A stretch of 38,779 nucleotides of DNA from Pseudomonas fluorescens (GCF_000967965.1 NZ_LACC01000037.1:1-38779), one strand, 5' to 3'. Numbered from the stretch's first letter, positions 1 to 8,790 are shown. Notes: generated from the letters alone by a model not told the origin. Translations and numbers: made by a program.

Positions 1-213
1 CCCACAGGGATCTTCAGTGGCAACAAGTCTGAAGTAAAACCGGGGGACCCAATGTGGGACCGCATCCATGGAGACGGATATGCACACCTTCAGAAATTAA
101 CCGAGACCCCCGCAGATCTCCCGATGATTATTTTTTGTCGGCCATCGCTTGCGTGTCGCGCCCGATAGTTGGGCACCGTGTCCAGGCTGAGCAAACCTGA
201 CCGGAGCCCAATA
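1..213. other. Left-edge spacer with the end of a REP element
   Basis: The first bases (CCCACAGGGATC) match the outer end of the REP elements found elsewhere in this window, for example near 3515, so a REP is probably cut by the left edge. The rest is the leader of the first gene. A purine-rich CCGGAG at 201-206 is the likely ribosome-binding site for the ATG at 214. I see no RNA gene or clear promoter here. Confidence 0.4.
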
Positions 214-2040
214 ATGATAAAAAAACGCTCGGCCACAGCCGGAGTCCGCCAACGACTTCACCGGCTTGGCCACACCCGCCCGCAACCCCTTGCGCTGGCG
301 ATTCTTGCCGTACTGACGGGGCCGACCTACGCCACCACTTTTGACATCAACGAAGACTGGAGCCTGTCGACCAAGACCAGCCTGAGCCTGGGCAGCAGCT
401 GGTCGACGCAAAACCCCGACAAAAGCCTGATGACCCGCGCCAACGCCTTGCAGGCCCAGGGCGTGAATGCCAATGGCACCAGCGTCAGCGCCGACGACAA
501 CCGGCTGAACTTCGAGAGGGGCGACCCCATCTCGCAACTCTTCAAGGGCCTCACCGATGTCAGTCTCGATGGCCAGGGCCAGGGCGCGTTCATTCGCTTC
601 AAGTACTGGTACGACCATGCCTATGAAACCGGCAATGGCCGCTTCAAGGATTTCGATGATTCGGGCTGGGACGACCTGTCCAAGTTCAAGGGCTTCGAGG
701 TGCTCGATGCCTACGTCTGGAAAGACTTCCAGGTGGCCGAGCATCCGCTGAGCGTGAAGGTCGGTAACCAGGTGCTGTCCTGGGGCGAAGCGCTGCTGAT
801 CCAGAACGGCATCAATGTGATCAACCCGCTGGACATCTCGGCGTTCAACCGTCCCGGCGTGGAAATCAAGGAAGGCCAGTTGCCGGTGGAGATGGTCTCC
901 TTCAGCTTCGGCCTGACCGACACCACCAACCTCGAAGGTTTCTACCAGTACAACTGGCGCCCCAGCGTTCTCGATGGTTGCGGCACTTTCTTCGCCAGCA
1001 GCGATGTGATCCAGCCGGGTTGCGGGCCGCTGTTCCTGAGTCAGGTACAGACCGATCAACAGATGCAGGCCGCGGGTTTGTTCGCCACGTCCCGGGGCAA
1101 CGAGTCGCCGTCCGACAACGGCCAGTTTGGCTTCGCCTTGCGCCAGATGATCCCGGCGCTCAACGATGCGGAAGCGGCGATCTACTACATCAACTATCAC
1201 TCGCGGTTGCCGTATTTCACCATTAACGCCAGGAACACCGCCTTGCCCGGCACCTTCCCCGGTGGCATCCAGGGGCCGAGCTATGCGGCGGCTTTCCCGG
1301 AAAACATTCACCTGTACGGCATCAGCCTCAATGGCGTCGAGCCGGTCACCGGGATTTCCCTGGCCGGTGAGTTGAGCTACCGGCCGAACATGCCGATCGC
1401 GATCAACGCGCCCGACGTCAACGTCGCCGTGATTTCCGGGCCAGGGGGCAGTTCCTGGGTGCAGTTGCCGCCCGGCTTCAGCACCACCAATGGCAGCCAG
1501 TTCGATGCGTGGGAGCGCAAGGGCGTCTGGCAGCTGACCGGTTCGGCCACCCAGGCCATCGACAACGTGCTGGGCGCCACGCGCCTGAGCCTGTTCGGTG
1601 AAGCCGGGGTCGTGCACATCGAAGACCTGGGGGACGAGCGCCTGGGCCGTAACGCCGCGTTCGGCCGCAGCGCCCCGCGCAATGGCACGCCGTGCAACAC
1701 GGTGGCTTCAGGTGTGACCAACCAATTCTGCACCGACAAGGGCTTTGCCACCGATTGGTCGTGGGGTTATCGCCTGCGCGCCAGCCTCGAATACAGCGAT
1801 GTGTTGCCAGGCATCAACCTGATTCCCGCCCTCAACTGGCGGCATGACGTCTCGGGCTATTCCTACGATCCGCAAGGGCCATTCCAGGAAGGCCAGCAGG
1901 CGCTGGGCGTGAGCCTGACCGGCGTCTACATGAACGATTACAGCGTGGAACTGGCCTACAACACGTTCTTCGGTTCCAACGACTACAGCACCCTCGACGA
2001 CCGCGATTTCGCATCCGTCAGCTTCAAGGCAGACTTCTAA
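214..2040 (+). CDS. DUF1302 family outer-membrane protein
   Basis: Predicted 608-residue exported protein. The start at 214 is preceded by CCGGAG and gives a basic N-terminus followed by a hydrophobic stretch (PLALAILAVLTG) ending in an Ala-rich cleavage region near residue 40. An upstream TTG at 169 is possible but lacks a good ribosome site. The body is rich in alternating polar/aromatic segments and ends in SFKADF. A C-terminal Phe is typical of outer-membrane beta barrels. The family (DUF1302) has no firmly established function; members are often found beside DUF1329 proteins and lipid or steroid metabolism genes. Here the next gene is a DUF1329 protein 11 bases downstream, so the two probably work together in the envelope. 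Family assignment is from recognition of sequence and gene pairing; function is inference. Confidence 0.82.
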   Translation: MIKKRSATAGVRQRLHRLGHTRPQPLALAILAVLTGPTYATTFDINEDWSLSTKTSLSLGSSWSTQNPDKSLMTRANALQAQGVNANGTSVSADDNRLNFERGDPISQLFKGLTDVSLDGQGQGAFIRFKYWYDHAYETGNGRFKDFDDSGWDDLSKFKGFEVLDAYVWKDFQVAEHPLSVKVGNQVLSWGEALLIQNGINVINPLDISAFNRPGVEIKEGQLPVEMVSFSFGLTDTTNLEGFYQYNWRPSVLDGCGTFFASSDVIQPGCGPLFLSQVQTDQQMQAAGLFATSRGNESPSDNGQFGFALRQMIPALNDAEAAIYYINYHSRLPYFTINARNTALPGTFPGGIQGPSYAAAFPENIHLYGISLNGVEPVTGISLAGELSYRPNMPIAINAPDVNVAVISGPGGSSWVQLPPGFSTTNGSQFDAWERKGVWQLTGSATQAIDNVLGATRLSLFGEAGVVHIEDLGDERLGRNAAFGRSAPRNGTPCNTVASGVTNQFCTDKGFATDWSWGYRLRASLEYSDVLPGINLIPALNWRHDVSGYSYDPQGPFQEGQQALGVSLTGVYMNDYSVELAYNTFFGSNDYSTLDDRDFASVSFKADF

Positions 2041-2051
2041 GGAGAACCGTT

Positions 2052-3389
2052 ATGCGTATGCAATTGTGCGTGCTGGCCCTGGCCTGCACCGTCGGCCTGG
2101 CTCAGGCCAAAGGCACCGATTCGACGGCACTGGGCAAGACCCTGACCCCCATGGGCTCGGAAATGGCGGCCAATGCCGACGGCAGCATTCCGGCCTGGAC
2201 CGGAGGGCTTGCCGCCAACGCCGGTACCGTTGACAGCAAGGGTGGTTACAGCGATCCGTATGCCGCCGAGAAACCGTTGTTCACCATCACGGCGAAGAAC
2301 GTCACGCAGTACGAGAAACTTCTCAGCCCGGGTCAAGTCGCTTTGTTCAAGCGTTTCCCGGACAGCTACAAAATGAACATCTACCCGAGCCATCGCAGCG
2401 CCAACTTGCCCAAGGAGGTACTGGCGGCCAGTCGTGAGAACGTCGCCAAGACCAGCATGGCCGACGGCGGCAACGGCTTGCACGACTATGCCAGGGGTAT
2501 TCCGTTTCCGTTGCCCACCGAAGGCCTGGAGGTGATGTGGAACCACATGACCCGTTATCGCGGCGGCAGCTACGAGCGCATCAGCAGCTCGGCACTGGTG
2601 CGCGAAAACGGCGCCACCAGCTACGTGCGCAATCAGTCGCTAATCAACTTCGCCGACACCGTGGGCGGACTGGAACCGGGCTCGAACATCCTGTTCATGT
2701 TCAAGAGCCGGGTCCTGGAACCGGCGCGTCTGTCCGGCGAAGCGGTGCTGGTGCACGAGCCGATCGACCAGGTCGCCGAGCCGCGTTCGGCCTGGCAATA
2801 CCTGCCGGGCCAGCGTCGCGTGCGTCGTGCGCCGATGATCGCCTACGACAATAGCGCCCGTTACAGCAACGGCCTGATCACCGCCGACAACATCGACGGC
2901 TACAACGGCGCACCGGACCGTTTCGACTGGAAACTGGTGGGCAAGCAAGAGCTGTTCATCCCTTACAACAGCTACAAGATCGGCAGCCGCGACCTCAAGT
3001 ACGACGCCGTGATCAAGCCCAACCACGTAAACCAGGATCTGGCTCGCTACGAGAAACATCGGGTGTGGGTAGTCGAGGCGACCCTCAAGCCCGATGCCCG
3101 GCACATCTACGCCAAACGTCGCTTCTATGTGGACGAAGACAGCTGGCAGATCGCCCAGTCGGACCAGTACGACAGCCGCGGTGAACTGTGGCGCAGCGGT
3201 GAACTGCACGCGATCCAGCAGTACGACCACGGCTTCACCTACAACGTGCTGGAAACCTCCTATGACCTGATCTCCGGACGCTACTACGCCGGCGGCCTGG
3301 CCAACGAAGAGACCGAGCCGATGCGCGTGGGCTTCGCCGCCAAGACCGATGACTACACCCCGTCGGACCTGCGGCGCTGGGCCAAGTAA
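2052..3389 (+). CDS. DUF1329 family exported protein
   Basis: Predicted 445-residue protein starting 11 bases after the DUF1302 gene, with AAGGAG just upstream. The N-terminus is a short Sec signal (MRMQLCVLALACTVGLAQA, cleavage after residue 19), so the mature protein is periplasmic or outer-membrane associated. DUF1329 proteins are thought to have a LolA/LolB-like lipid-binding fold, which would fit a partner that hands a hydrophobic molecule to or from the neighbouring barrel; that role is inference. The full family length appears present, with no frameshift. It is followed by a REP pair at 3417-3520, which separates it from the next two genes of the cluster. Confidence 0.82.
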   Translation: MRMQLCVLALACTVGLAQAKGTDSTALGKTLTPMGSEMAANADGSIPAWTGGLAANAGTVDSKGGYSDPYAAEKPLFTITAKNVTQYEKLLSPGQVALFKRFPDSYKMNIYPSHRSANLPKEVLAASRENVAKTSMADGGNGLHDYARGIPFPLPTEGLEVMWNHMTRYRGGSYERISSSALVRENGATSYVRNQSLINFADTVGGLEPGSNILFMFKSRVLEPARLSGEAVLVHEPIDQVAEPRSAWQYLPGQRRVRRAPMIAYDNSARYSNGLITADNIDGYNGAPDRFDWKLVGKQELFIPYNSYKIGSRDLKYDAVIKPNHVNQDLARYEKHRVWVVEATLKPDARHIYAKRRFYVDEDSWQIAQSDQYDSRGELWRSGELHAIQQYDHGFTYNVLETSYDLISGRYYAGGLANEETEPMRVGFAAKTDDYTPSDLRRWAK

Positions 3390-3416
3390 CCATTCGCCAA
3401 ACCACCGCAAATCCAA

Positions 3417-3520
3417 TGTGGGAGCGGGCTTGCTCGCGAAGGCGGCGTGTCAGGCAGCAATGTAGTCGACTGACACTCCCTCTTCGTCGGAACGCCGCCC
3501 GGGGCAAGCCCGCTCCCACA
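3417..3520. repeat. Pair of inverted REP elements (BIME) inside the envelope gene cluster
   Basis: A 17-base arm beginning TGTGGGAGCGGGCTTGC at 3417 is perfectly complementary to the arm ending at 3520. The inner flanks also pair in part (GTGTCAG with CTGACAC). This is the usual head-to-head REP doublet of Pseudomonas. It lies between two co-oriented genes and could lower expression of the downstream pair by RNA folding or 3'-end protection of the upstream transcript; that effect is inference. Confidence 0.85.
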
Positions 3521-3561
3521 GGGATCTGTGTGTGCTGATGTTTTGCTACAGGAGATCTGCC

Positions 3562-4911
3562 ATGCGCTACTGGATATCCGCACTGGCCCTGGGCGCGAGC
3601 CTGGGCACTGTTCACGCCGCAACTATCGATCAACAACAGGCGAAAGCCCTGGCGCAGGAGGCCTACGTGTTCGCCTACGCCACCGTCGAACACGACAAGG
3701 TGCTCAGCGCCATCACCGCGAAACTGCCGTTCAATCGTCTCTACAGCGAACCGCGCCTGCTCGGTCCGCAAGACAACAAAGTGGTGTCGCCCAACAACGA
3801 CACCTTCTATTCCCGCGCCTTGCTCGATCTGCGCGGCGAACCGATGGCGTTGGACGTGCCGGCTGTGCAAGGCCGCTACTACAGCTTCCAACTGGTGGAC
3901 ATGCGCACCGACAACCTCGACTACATCGGCACCCGCGCCACGGGGGATCAGGCGGGGCGCTACCTGATTGTCGGGCCGGACTGGAAGGGGCCTGTGCCAT
4001 CGGGTTTCAGCGCTGTGATTCGCTCTCCGAGCCGGCTGGTCTTCCTGTTGGGACGGACCGAAGTCAAAGGCGAAGCGGATCAGAAAGACGCCGCGCAGGT
4101 GCTGAAGGGCTACGCCTTGCAACCGCTGTCCAAAGTGAATGGCAGCGCGACCCCTGAACCGTTGGCACCACTGCAACTGCCAGCGTACACGGACACCAAG
4201 CAAGGGCCGGCGCAGGCGCTGTTCAGTACCTTCAACGCGCTGGCCCCGTTGCATCAATGGACCGCTAGCGAACAAAAGAAACTGGCCCGTTTCGCCGTCA
4301 TCGGCGTGAAGCCGGGGACCGAATTCCAGGCCCCGGCGGACTTGAGCGAAGCCGTCGCCCAAGGTGCCGAAGCCGGTCGCGAACAGGTCCGCGCAGCCTC
4401 CAGCCAGCTGTCGGTGGAACGGCAGGGCTGGTTGCCGTCGCCGTCCAACGTCGGCAAATACGGCGACGATGACCTGACCCGTGCCGCGGTCGCCTGGCGC
4501 TACATCTACGCCAACGATGCGGTGGAAGCGCTGTACCCGATGGCGTTGCACGATGCCGAGGGACAGGCGCTCACCGGCCAACACGCCTATCGTCTGCATT
4601 TTCCCGCCGGGCAAATGCCGCCGGTGAATGCGTTCTGGTCGTTGACCCTGTATGACGGCAAAACCCAATTGCTGGTGGCCAACCCGATCCAGCGTTACGC
4701 CCTGGGCGATCGTAGCCCTGGTCTACAATACGATGCCGACGGCGGCTTGACCCTGATCCTGCAGGCCGATGCGCCCAAGGCTGCGCCGCAGGGCAACTGG
4801 CTGCCGACGCCGCAAGGTACGTTCAACCTGCTGTTGCGCCTGTACCTGCCCAAGGGCGGGGCATTGGACGGGAGTTATCAATTGCCGACGATAACGAGGA
4901 TCGAATCATGA
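3562..4911 (+). CDS. DUF1254/DUF1214 exported protein, first of two tandem paralogues
   Basis: Predicted 449-residue protein. The ATG at 3562 follows AGGAG at 3550-3554 and gives a clean Sec signal (RYWISALALGASLGTVHAA). An in-frame GTG at 3532 is less likely. The N-terminal half has the DUF1254 signature (SPNNDTFYSRALLDLRGEP, with VVSPNNDT near residue 75). The C-terminal part has the DUF1214 block (FWSLTLYDG, then DADGGLTLILQ and NWLPTP). No biochemical function is established for the family to my knowledge. The stop overlaps the next start (ATGA at 4908-4911), so this gene is translationally coupled to its paralogue. Confidence 0.85.
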   Translation: MRYWISALALGASLGTVHAATIDQQQAKALAQEAYVFAYATVEHDKVLSAITAKLPFNRLYSEPRLLGPQDNKVVSPNNDTFYSRALLDLRGEPMALDVPAVQGRYYSFQLVDMRTDNLDYIGTRATGDQAGRYLIVGPDWKGPVPSGFSAVIRSPSRLVFLLGRTEVKGEADQKDAAQVLKGYALQPLSKVNGSATPEPLAPLQLPAYTDTKQGPAQALFSTFNALAPLHQWTASEQKKLARFAVIGVKPGTEFQAPADLSEAVAQGAEAGREQVRAASSQLSVERQGWLPSPSNVGKYGDDDLTRAAVAWRYIYANDAVEALYPMALHDAEGQALTGQHAYRLHFPAGQMPPVNAFWSLTLYDGKTQLLVANPIQRYALGDRSPGLQYDADGGLTLILQADAPKAAPQGNWLPTPQGTFNLLLRLYLPKGGALDGSYQLPTITRIES

Positions 4912-6293
4912 ACCTGATTTTCAGTCGCCGCCGGGTGCTGGGCAGCATGGGGGTATTGGGCGGCAGCCTGATGTTTCCGCGCTGGTTGCTGGCCGCTGAT
5001 TCCGATGACCTGCGGCAGATTGCCAAAGAGGCGTGGATTTACGCCTACCCCATGCTCATGCATTACCAGACCATGGAAAAACAAGCGCTCAACGCGTCTG
5101 CGCCGGAGTACGTCGGCGGCTTCAACCGCTTTCGTCATTACGGCGAGTTGTTTACTCCGAACAACCGCGACATCGTCACGCCGAACAACGACACGCCGTA
5201 CTCCTGGGCTTGGCTCGACCTGCGCAGCGAACCCCAGGTGTTGAGCGTGCCGGCGGTCGATGACGAGCGCTATTACGTGTTTCAACTGGTCGACCAGTAC
5301 ACCCACAACTTTGCCTATGTCGGCGTGCTCAGCACCGGTCGCGATGCGGGGAATTACCTGATCGTCGGGCCCGACTGGCAAGGCCCGACACCCGACGGCG
5401 TCAAGGCCGTGCTGCGCAGTGAAACCGAAATCGTCATGGTGCTTGGGAGAACGGGCCTGAAAAACGCCGAGGACCTGCCGGCGGTGCGTGCCTTGCAGCA
5501 GCAATACGGTTTGCGTGCATTGCATGAGTTCATCGGCAGTGCACCGCCCGTGGTTGCGCCGGCGATTGACTGGCGACCCTGGGACAGCAAGACCGGGTTG
5601 GGGCTGGAGTTTATCCCGGCGCTGAATCAGATCCTCAGCCTGTGCCCCACGCAACCGTCCGAACAAGCCTTGCGCGCACGCTTTGCGCGGATCGGCATCG
5701 TGCCCGGTCAGGGATTCGACCCGGCAACGTTGCCGCAAGCAACGCGCCAGGCATTGCTCGCCGGGATTCAGGACGCCCGGGCGCAACTGCAAACCGCGGT
5801 GAGCCAGGTACGCACCACCCTGGGCCTGTTCGGTACTCGCGAAGCGCTGAACGGCAATTACCTCAACCGCGCTGTCGCGGCGAATGTCGGCATCTACGGC
5901 AACAGCGTGGAAGAGGCCTTCTACACCGGCACTCGCCTGGATAATCAGGGGCAACTCTTGCAGGGCGGGCGAAGCTATCGCCTGCGTTTCGCACCGGGTC
6001 AATTGCCGCCGGCCAGCGAGTTCTGGTCGCTGACGCTGTATGACTTGCCGGACCGGCAACTGGTGGCCAACCCGATCAATCGCTACTGCCTGAGCAGCCG
6101 GGATCAGTTGCAAAAAGATGCGGACGGTGGGTTGACGTTGATCCTGCAGAACGCCGCTCCGCCAGAGCAGAGTAACTGGTTGCCGACGCCAGCGAGCGGG
6201 GCGTTCAGCTTGGTCCTGAGGCTGTATGGACCCGGGCAGCAGGTGGTCAATCAACGTTGGCAAATGCCGGTGGTTGAAGTGGTGTCTGCCTGA
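4908..6293 (+). CDS. DUF1254/DUF1214 protein with Tat-like signal, second of two tandem paralogues
   Basis: Predicted 461-residue protein overlapping the previous gene by four bases. It has the same domain order (DUF1254 with TPNNDTPYSWAWLDLR near residue 95, then FWSLTLYD and DADGGLTLILQ near the C-terminus) and is clearly a diverged paralogue. Its N-terminus differs: FSRRRVLGSMG followed by a weakly hydrophobic stretch and LLAAD resembles a twin-arginine (Tat) signal rather than the plain Sec signal of its neighbour. That could mean it folds or binds a cofactor before export. No catalytic residues can be named. It is last in the cluster; REP material follows directly. Confidence 0.85.
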   Translation: MNLIFSRRRVLGSMGVLGGSLMFPRWLLAADSDDLRQIAKEAWIYAYPMLMHYQTMEKQALNASAPEYVGGFNRFRHYGELFTPNNRDIVTPNNDTPYSWAWLDLRSEPQVLSVPAVDDERYYVFQLVDQYTHNFAYVGVLSTGRDAGNYLIVGPDWQGPTPDGVKAVLRSETEIVMVLGRTGLKNAEDLPAVRALQQQYGLRALHEFIGSAPPVVAPAIDWRPWDSKTGLGLEFIPALNQILSLCPTQPSEQALRARFARIGIVPGQGFDPATLPQATRQALLAGIQDARAQLQTAVSQVRTTLGLFGTREALNGNYLNRAVAANVGIYGNSVEEAFYTGTRLDNQGQLLQGGRSYRLRFAPGQLPPASEFWSLTLYDLPDRQLVANPINRYCLSSRDQLQKDADGGLTLILQNAAPPEQSNWLPTPASGAFSLVLRLYGPGQQVVNQRWQMPVVEVVSA

Positions 6294-6297
6294 ACCG

Positions 6298-6410
6298 CAT
6301 CGCGAGCAGGCTCGCTCCTACATTGGATCAGTGTCGTTCACAATTGCTGTGAACAACCCGGTCCCCTGTGGGAGCGAGCTTGCTCGCGAAGGCTTTGTGT
6401 CAGGCGGCAT
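6298..6410. repeat. Inverted REP pair downstream of the DUF1254 genes
   Basis: ATCGCGAGCAGGCTCGCTCC at about 6299 is the inverse of GGAGCGAGCTTGCTCGCG at about 6371, with a 7-base-stem hairpin between them (6336-6354). It is a Pseudomonas REP doublet at the end of the four-gene cluster. Confidence 0.75.
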
Positions 6411-6414
6411 GGAT

Positions 6415-6764
6415 TTTTGATGGTGTACATATCCGTTTCTGCGGTAACGGCCACCTATGGTTCCGCTCTTACAGCGGGTCACTTGGAAAAGCCCCAAGTA
6501 ACCAAGGGCTCTTGCCCCTGACATTCGGTGCCTCGCCGTGGCTCGGCATGCCCTCGCTCCGGTCCTGCTCCGTGGGCCCGCCGCCATCGGCCATCCATGG
6601 CCGGCGGCGGCTAACACGGCATCCATGCCGGGTTGCCCACTGCGCAGAACCTGCGCTCGGCCTCATGAGGGGGCGTGCACCGCAACAGCGTCCGAGGCGG
6701 CCTACCGGCCGGCCTTGTCGCGGGTTTCGTTCACCTGTGACATACCTGGTTGGCCGGTAAACCG
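6415..6764. repeat. Probable GC-rich dispersed repeat
   Basis: A block of about 350 bases between REPs. It is rich in short palindromes (for example around 6585-6612, where GGCCATCCATGGCC sits inside complementary GCC/GGC runs). From general experience this type of sequence recurs between genes in fluorescent Pseudomonas and is often mis-annotated as small hypothetical proteins. Only one copy lies in this window, so the repeat status is from memory, not seen here. Confidence 0.45.
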
Positions 6765-6786
6765 CCATCGCGAGCAAGCTCGCGAT
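6765..6786. repeat. Self-complementary REP core
   Basis: CATCGCGAGC, two bases (AA), then GCTCGCGATG: a 10-base perfect stem 30 bases past the stop of the alkyl sulfatase gene. There is no T-run, so it is a REP core rather than a classical terminator, although it may protect the 3' end. Confidence 0.7.
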
Positions 6787-6816
6787 GAAGGCGACGCGGT
6801 TTCCCGCGTCATCCGG

Positions 6817-8790
6817 TCAAGGGGTGACGATATTGAACTGCGGTGCAAACGTATCGAGGCTGCTCATCAACTCCCCGAGCTTCTTGCCATTGCCCTGCAA
6901 CTTGATCAGGCCTTTCTGCATCGCCGTCGGGATATCCAGTTGCTTGAGGCTGATCTGTTCCAGGGTGGCCTTGCTCATGGTCACGCTGGCATCCGCCTGA
7001 GCATTGAGCCCGGCACGGTGGGTCAGCACGCCATTGCGCAGGGTCAGGTTGAAGTCCTTGTTCAGGTCATCGAAGGTCCAGTTCAGGGTCAAGTCATGGC
7101 CTACGGCCTTTTCACTGTCCAGGCGCACCGCCAGGAAGTCGAAGAACATCTGCGGGCTCATTGCCCGTACCATGTCCACCGATACCGAAGTGCCCGCATT
7201 GGGTGGCACGCCGTTGCGCAGTTCCATGGCGCCGGTCAGGTACATGTTGCGCCAGGTGGCGTTTTCACTTTGATAGCCCATTTGCTCCAGCGCCTGGGCC
7301 TGGGCTTTGCGGGCGTCGCCGTTGTCCGGGTTGGCGAACAGCACCTGATTGCCCAGTTGCGCGGCCCAGCGGTATTCGCCCTTGGCCATCGCCGCCTGCA
7401 TTTTCCCCAGCACAGCCGCTTCGCCACCCATGGCCTCGACCGAACGCTTGGCCGTTTCCACTGGCGGCAGCGGATTGAGGTTGGCCGGGTTACCGTCATA
7501 GAAACCCATGTAGCGCTGATACACCGCCCGGGTGTTGAAACTCAGTGAGCCGTAGTAGCCACGGGTGTACCACTTCTGGTCGAGGCTGCCGGGCAGTTTC
7601 TTGATCGAGTCGGCGATTTCCAGCGGCGTCAGGCCCTGGTTCAGCAGGTGCAGGGTGCGGTCATTGAGGAAGGCGTACATGTCGCGTTGGTCGGCGAGGA
7701 AGGTGCGGATGCGTTCGCCGCCCCAGGTCGGCCAGTTGTGCTGGGCGAACAACACGTCGCTCTTGTCGCCGTAACGCGCCAGGCTGCCGTCCAGGTACTC
7801 GGCCCAGGCCTTGGCGTCACGCACTTGTGCGCCACGGGGGGTGAGGATGTTGTGCATCATTTGCGTGGCGTTTTCCGCCATGCACAAGGCGCGCAACTGC
7901 GGCAGGTACAGGTTCATTTCCGCCGGCGCCTCGGTGCCCGGGGTCAACTGGAACTCCACGTCGAGGCCGGCGATGGTGCGGGTTTCCAGTTCCTTGTCGA
8001 TCAGGTCGGTGGGCGGGATCAGGGTGACCGTGCCGCCGCTCGGCGTGCTCTTGCCCAGGCCGGCATCGACCTGGCCTTTTTCGCCACGGGGCAGCAGGCT
8101 GCCGAACTGGAACTGCGCACGGCGGCTCATGGCGTTGCCGGCGTAGACGTTCTCGCTCATCACGTGTTCCATGAACCCGGCGGGGGCGAATACCTTGACC
8201 TTGCCGGCCTTGACGTCGGCTTCGTCGATGACCCCGCGCACGCCCCCGAAGTGGTCGACGTGAGTGTGGCTGTAGATCACCGCCACCACCGGTTTGTGCG
8301 GACGGTTCTGGTAGTACAGGTCCAGCGCCGCCTTGGCGGTTTCGGCCATGGTCAGCGGGTCGATGATGATCAGCCCGTCGTCGCCTTCGATGATGGTCAT
8401 GTTGGCGAGGTCGAGGCCGCGCACCTGATACAGCCGAGGGCTGACTTCATACAATCCGGCATGGGCGCTGAGCTGGGCCAGGCGCCAGAGGCTCGGGTTG
8501 ACCGACTCCGGGGCCTGGTCCTTGGCGAGGAAGTCATAGGCCTGGATATCCCAGATGACCTTGCCCGTGGCGTCCTTGACCTGGCCCTTGAACGGCGCGA
8601 TCAGGCCCTTGGTGACCGACTCGTAGTCGGTGCGGTCGGTGAAGGGCAGTTGTTGCAGCACGGCGGCGTTACTGGCCGTGGTTTGCGGGCTGGCCGCGAC
8701 CGGTCCATCGGCGGCGACCACCGATTGCGCAAGGCAGGCAGTGATCAGGCAAGTGAGCAGCCCACGAGGGCTCAAGGTGAAACGAGGCAT
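6817..8790 (-). CDS. sdsA: SdsA-type alkyl sulfatase (metallo-beta-lactamase fold)
   Basis: Predicted 657-residue exported enzyme that hydrolyses primary alkyl sulfates such as dodecyl sulfate to alcohol plus sulfate. The ATG at 8790 follows GGAG and opens a Sec signal ending AQSVVAA near residue 27. The metallo-beta-lactamase domain has the zinc motif HTHVDH at residues 175-180, a later acidic region (CMAENATQMMH), and QHNWPTWG for further metal or substrate contacts. A middle dimerisation region follows, and the last ~110 residues resemble an SCP2-like lipid-binding domain. Length and domain order match P. aeruginosa SdsA1. No sdsB1-type LysR regulator adjoins it; the divergent neighbour is an ABC transporter. 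Family identification is strong; natural substrate is unknown. Confidence 0.9.
   Translation of the reverse strand: MPRFTLSPRGLLTCLITACLAQSVVAADGPVAASPQTTASNAAVLQQLPFTDRTDYESVTKGLIAPFKGQVKDATGKVIWDIQAYDFLAKDQAPESVNPSLWRLAQLSAHAGLYEVSPRLYQVRGLDLANMTIIEGDDGLIIIDPLTMAETAKAALDLYYQNRPHKPVVAVIYSHTHVDHFGGVRGVIDEADVKAGKVKVFAPAGFMEHVMSENVYAGNAMSRRAQFQFGSLLPRGEKGQVDAGLGKSTPSGGTVTLIPPTDLIDKELETRTIAGLDVEFQLTPGTEAPAEMNLYLPQLRALCMAENATQMMHNILTPRGAQVRDAKAWAEYLDGSLARYGDKSDVLFAQHNWPTWGGERIRTFLADQRDMYAFLNDRTLHLLNQGLTPLEIADSIKKLPGSLDQKWYTRGYYGSLSFNTRAVYQRYMGFYDGNPANLNPLPPVETAKRSVEAMGGEAAVLGKMQAAMAKGEYRWAAQLGNQVLFANPDNGDARKAQAQALEQMGYQSENATWRNMYLTGAMELRNGVPPNAGTSVSVDMVRAMSPQMFFDFLAVRLDSEKAVGHDLTLNWTFDDLNKDFNLTLRNGVLTHRAGLNAQADASVTMSKATLEQISLKQLDIPTAMQKGLIKLQGNGKKLGELMSSLDTFAPQFNIVTP

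Larger units (their letters stand above)
6294..6816. other. Gene-free stretch with REPs and a GC-rich block
   Basis: This 523-base stretch has inverted REP arms at about 6298-6320 and 6365-6400, flanking a small hairpin (GTTCACA at 6336-6342 pairing with TGTGAAC at 6348-6354). A GC-rich block follows at about 6415-6764, then a self-complementary REP core at 6765-6786. Open frames of about 100 codons occur on both strands but show no signal peptide, domain or convincing ribosome site; I treat them as non-coding. Confidence 0.6.

Noticed and set aside
97..1617. Long open frame on the minus strand opposite the DUF1302 gene
   Set aside because: High-GC codon bias opens the antisense frame. The product has no signal, domain or ribosome site, while the plus-strand gene shows a signal peptide and a barrel ending.
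6318..6777. Small open frames of about 100 codons in the GC-rich spacer
   Set aside because: They overlap each other on both strands, include REP sequence, and lack signals or domains; a repeat is the simpler explanation.
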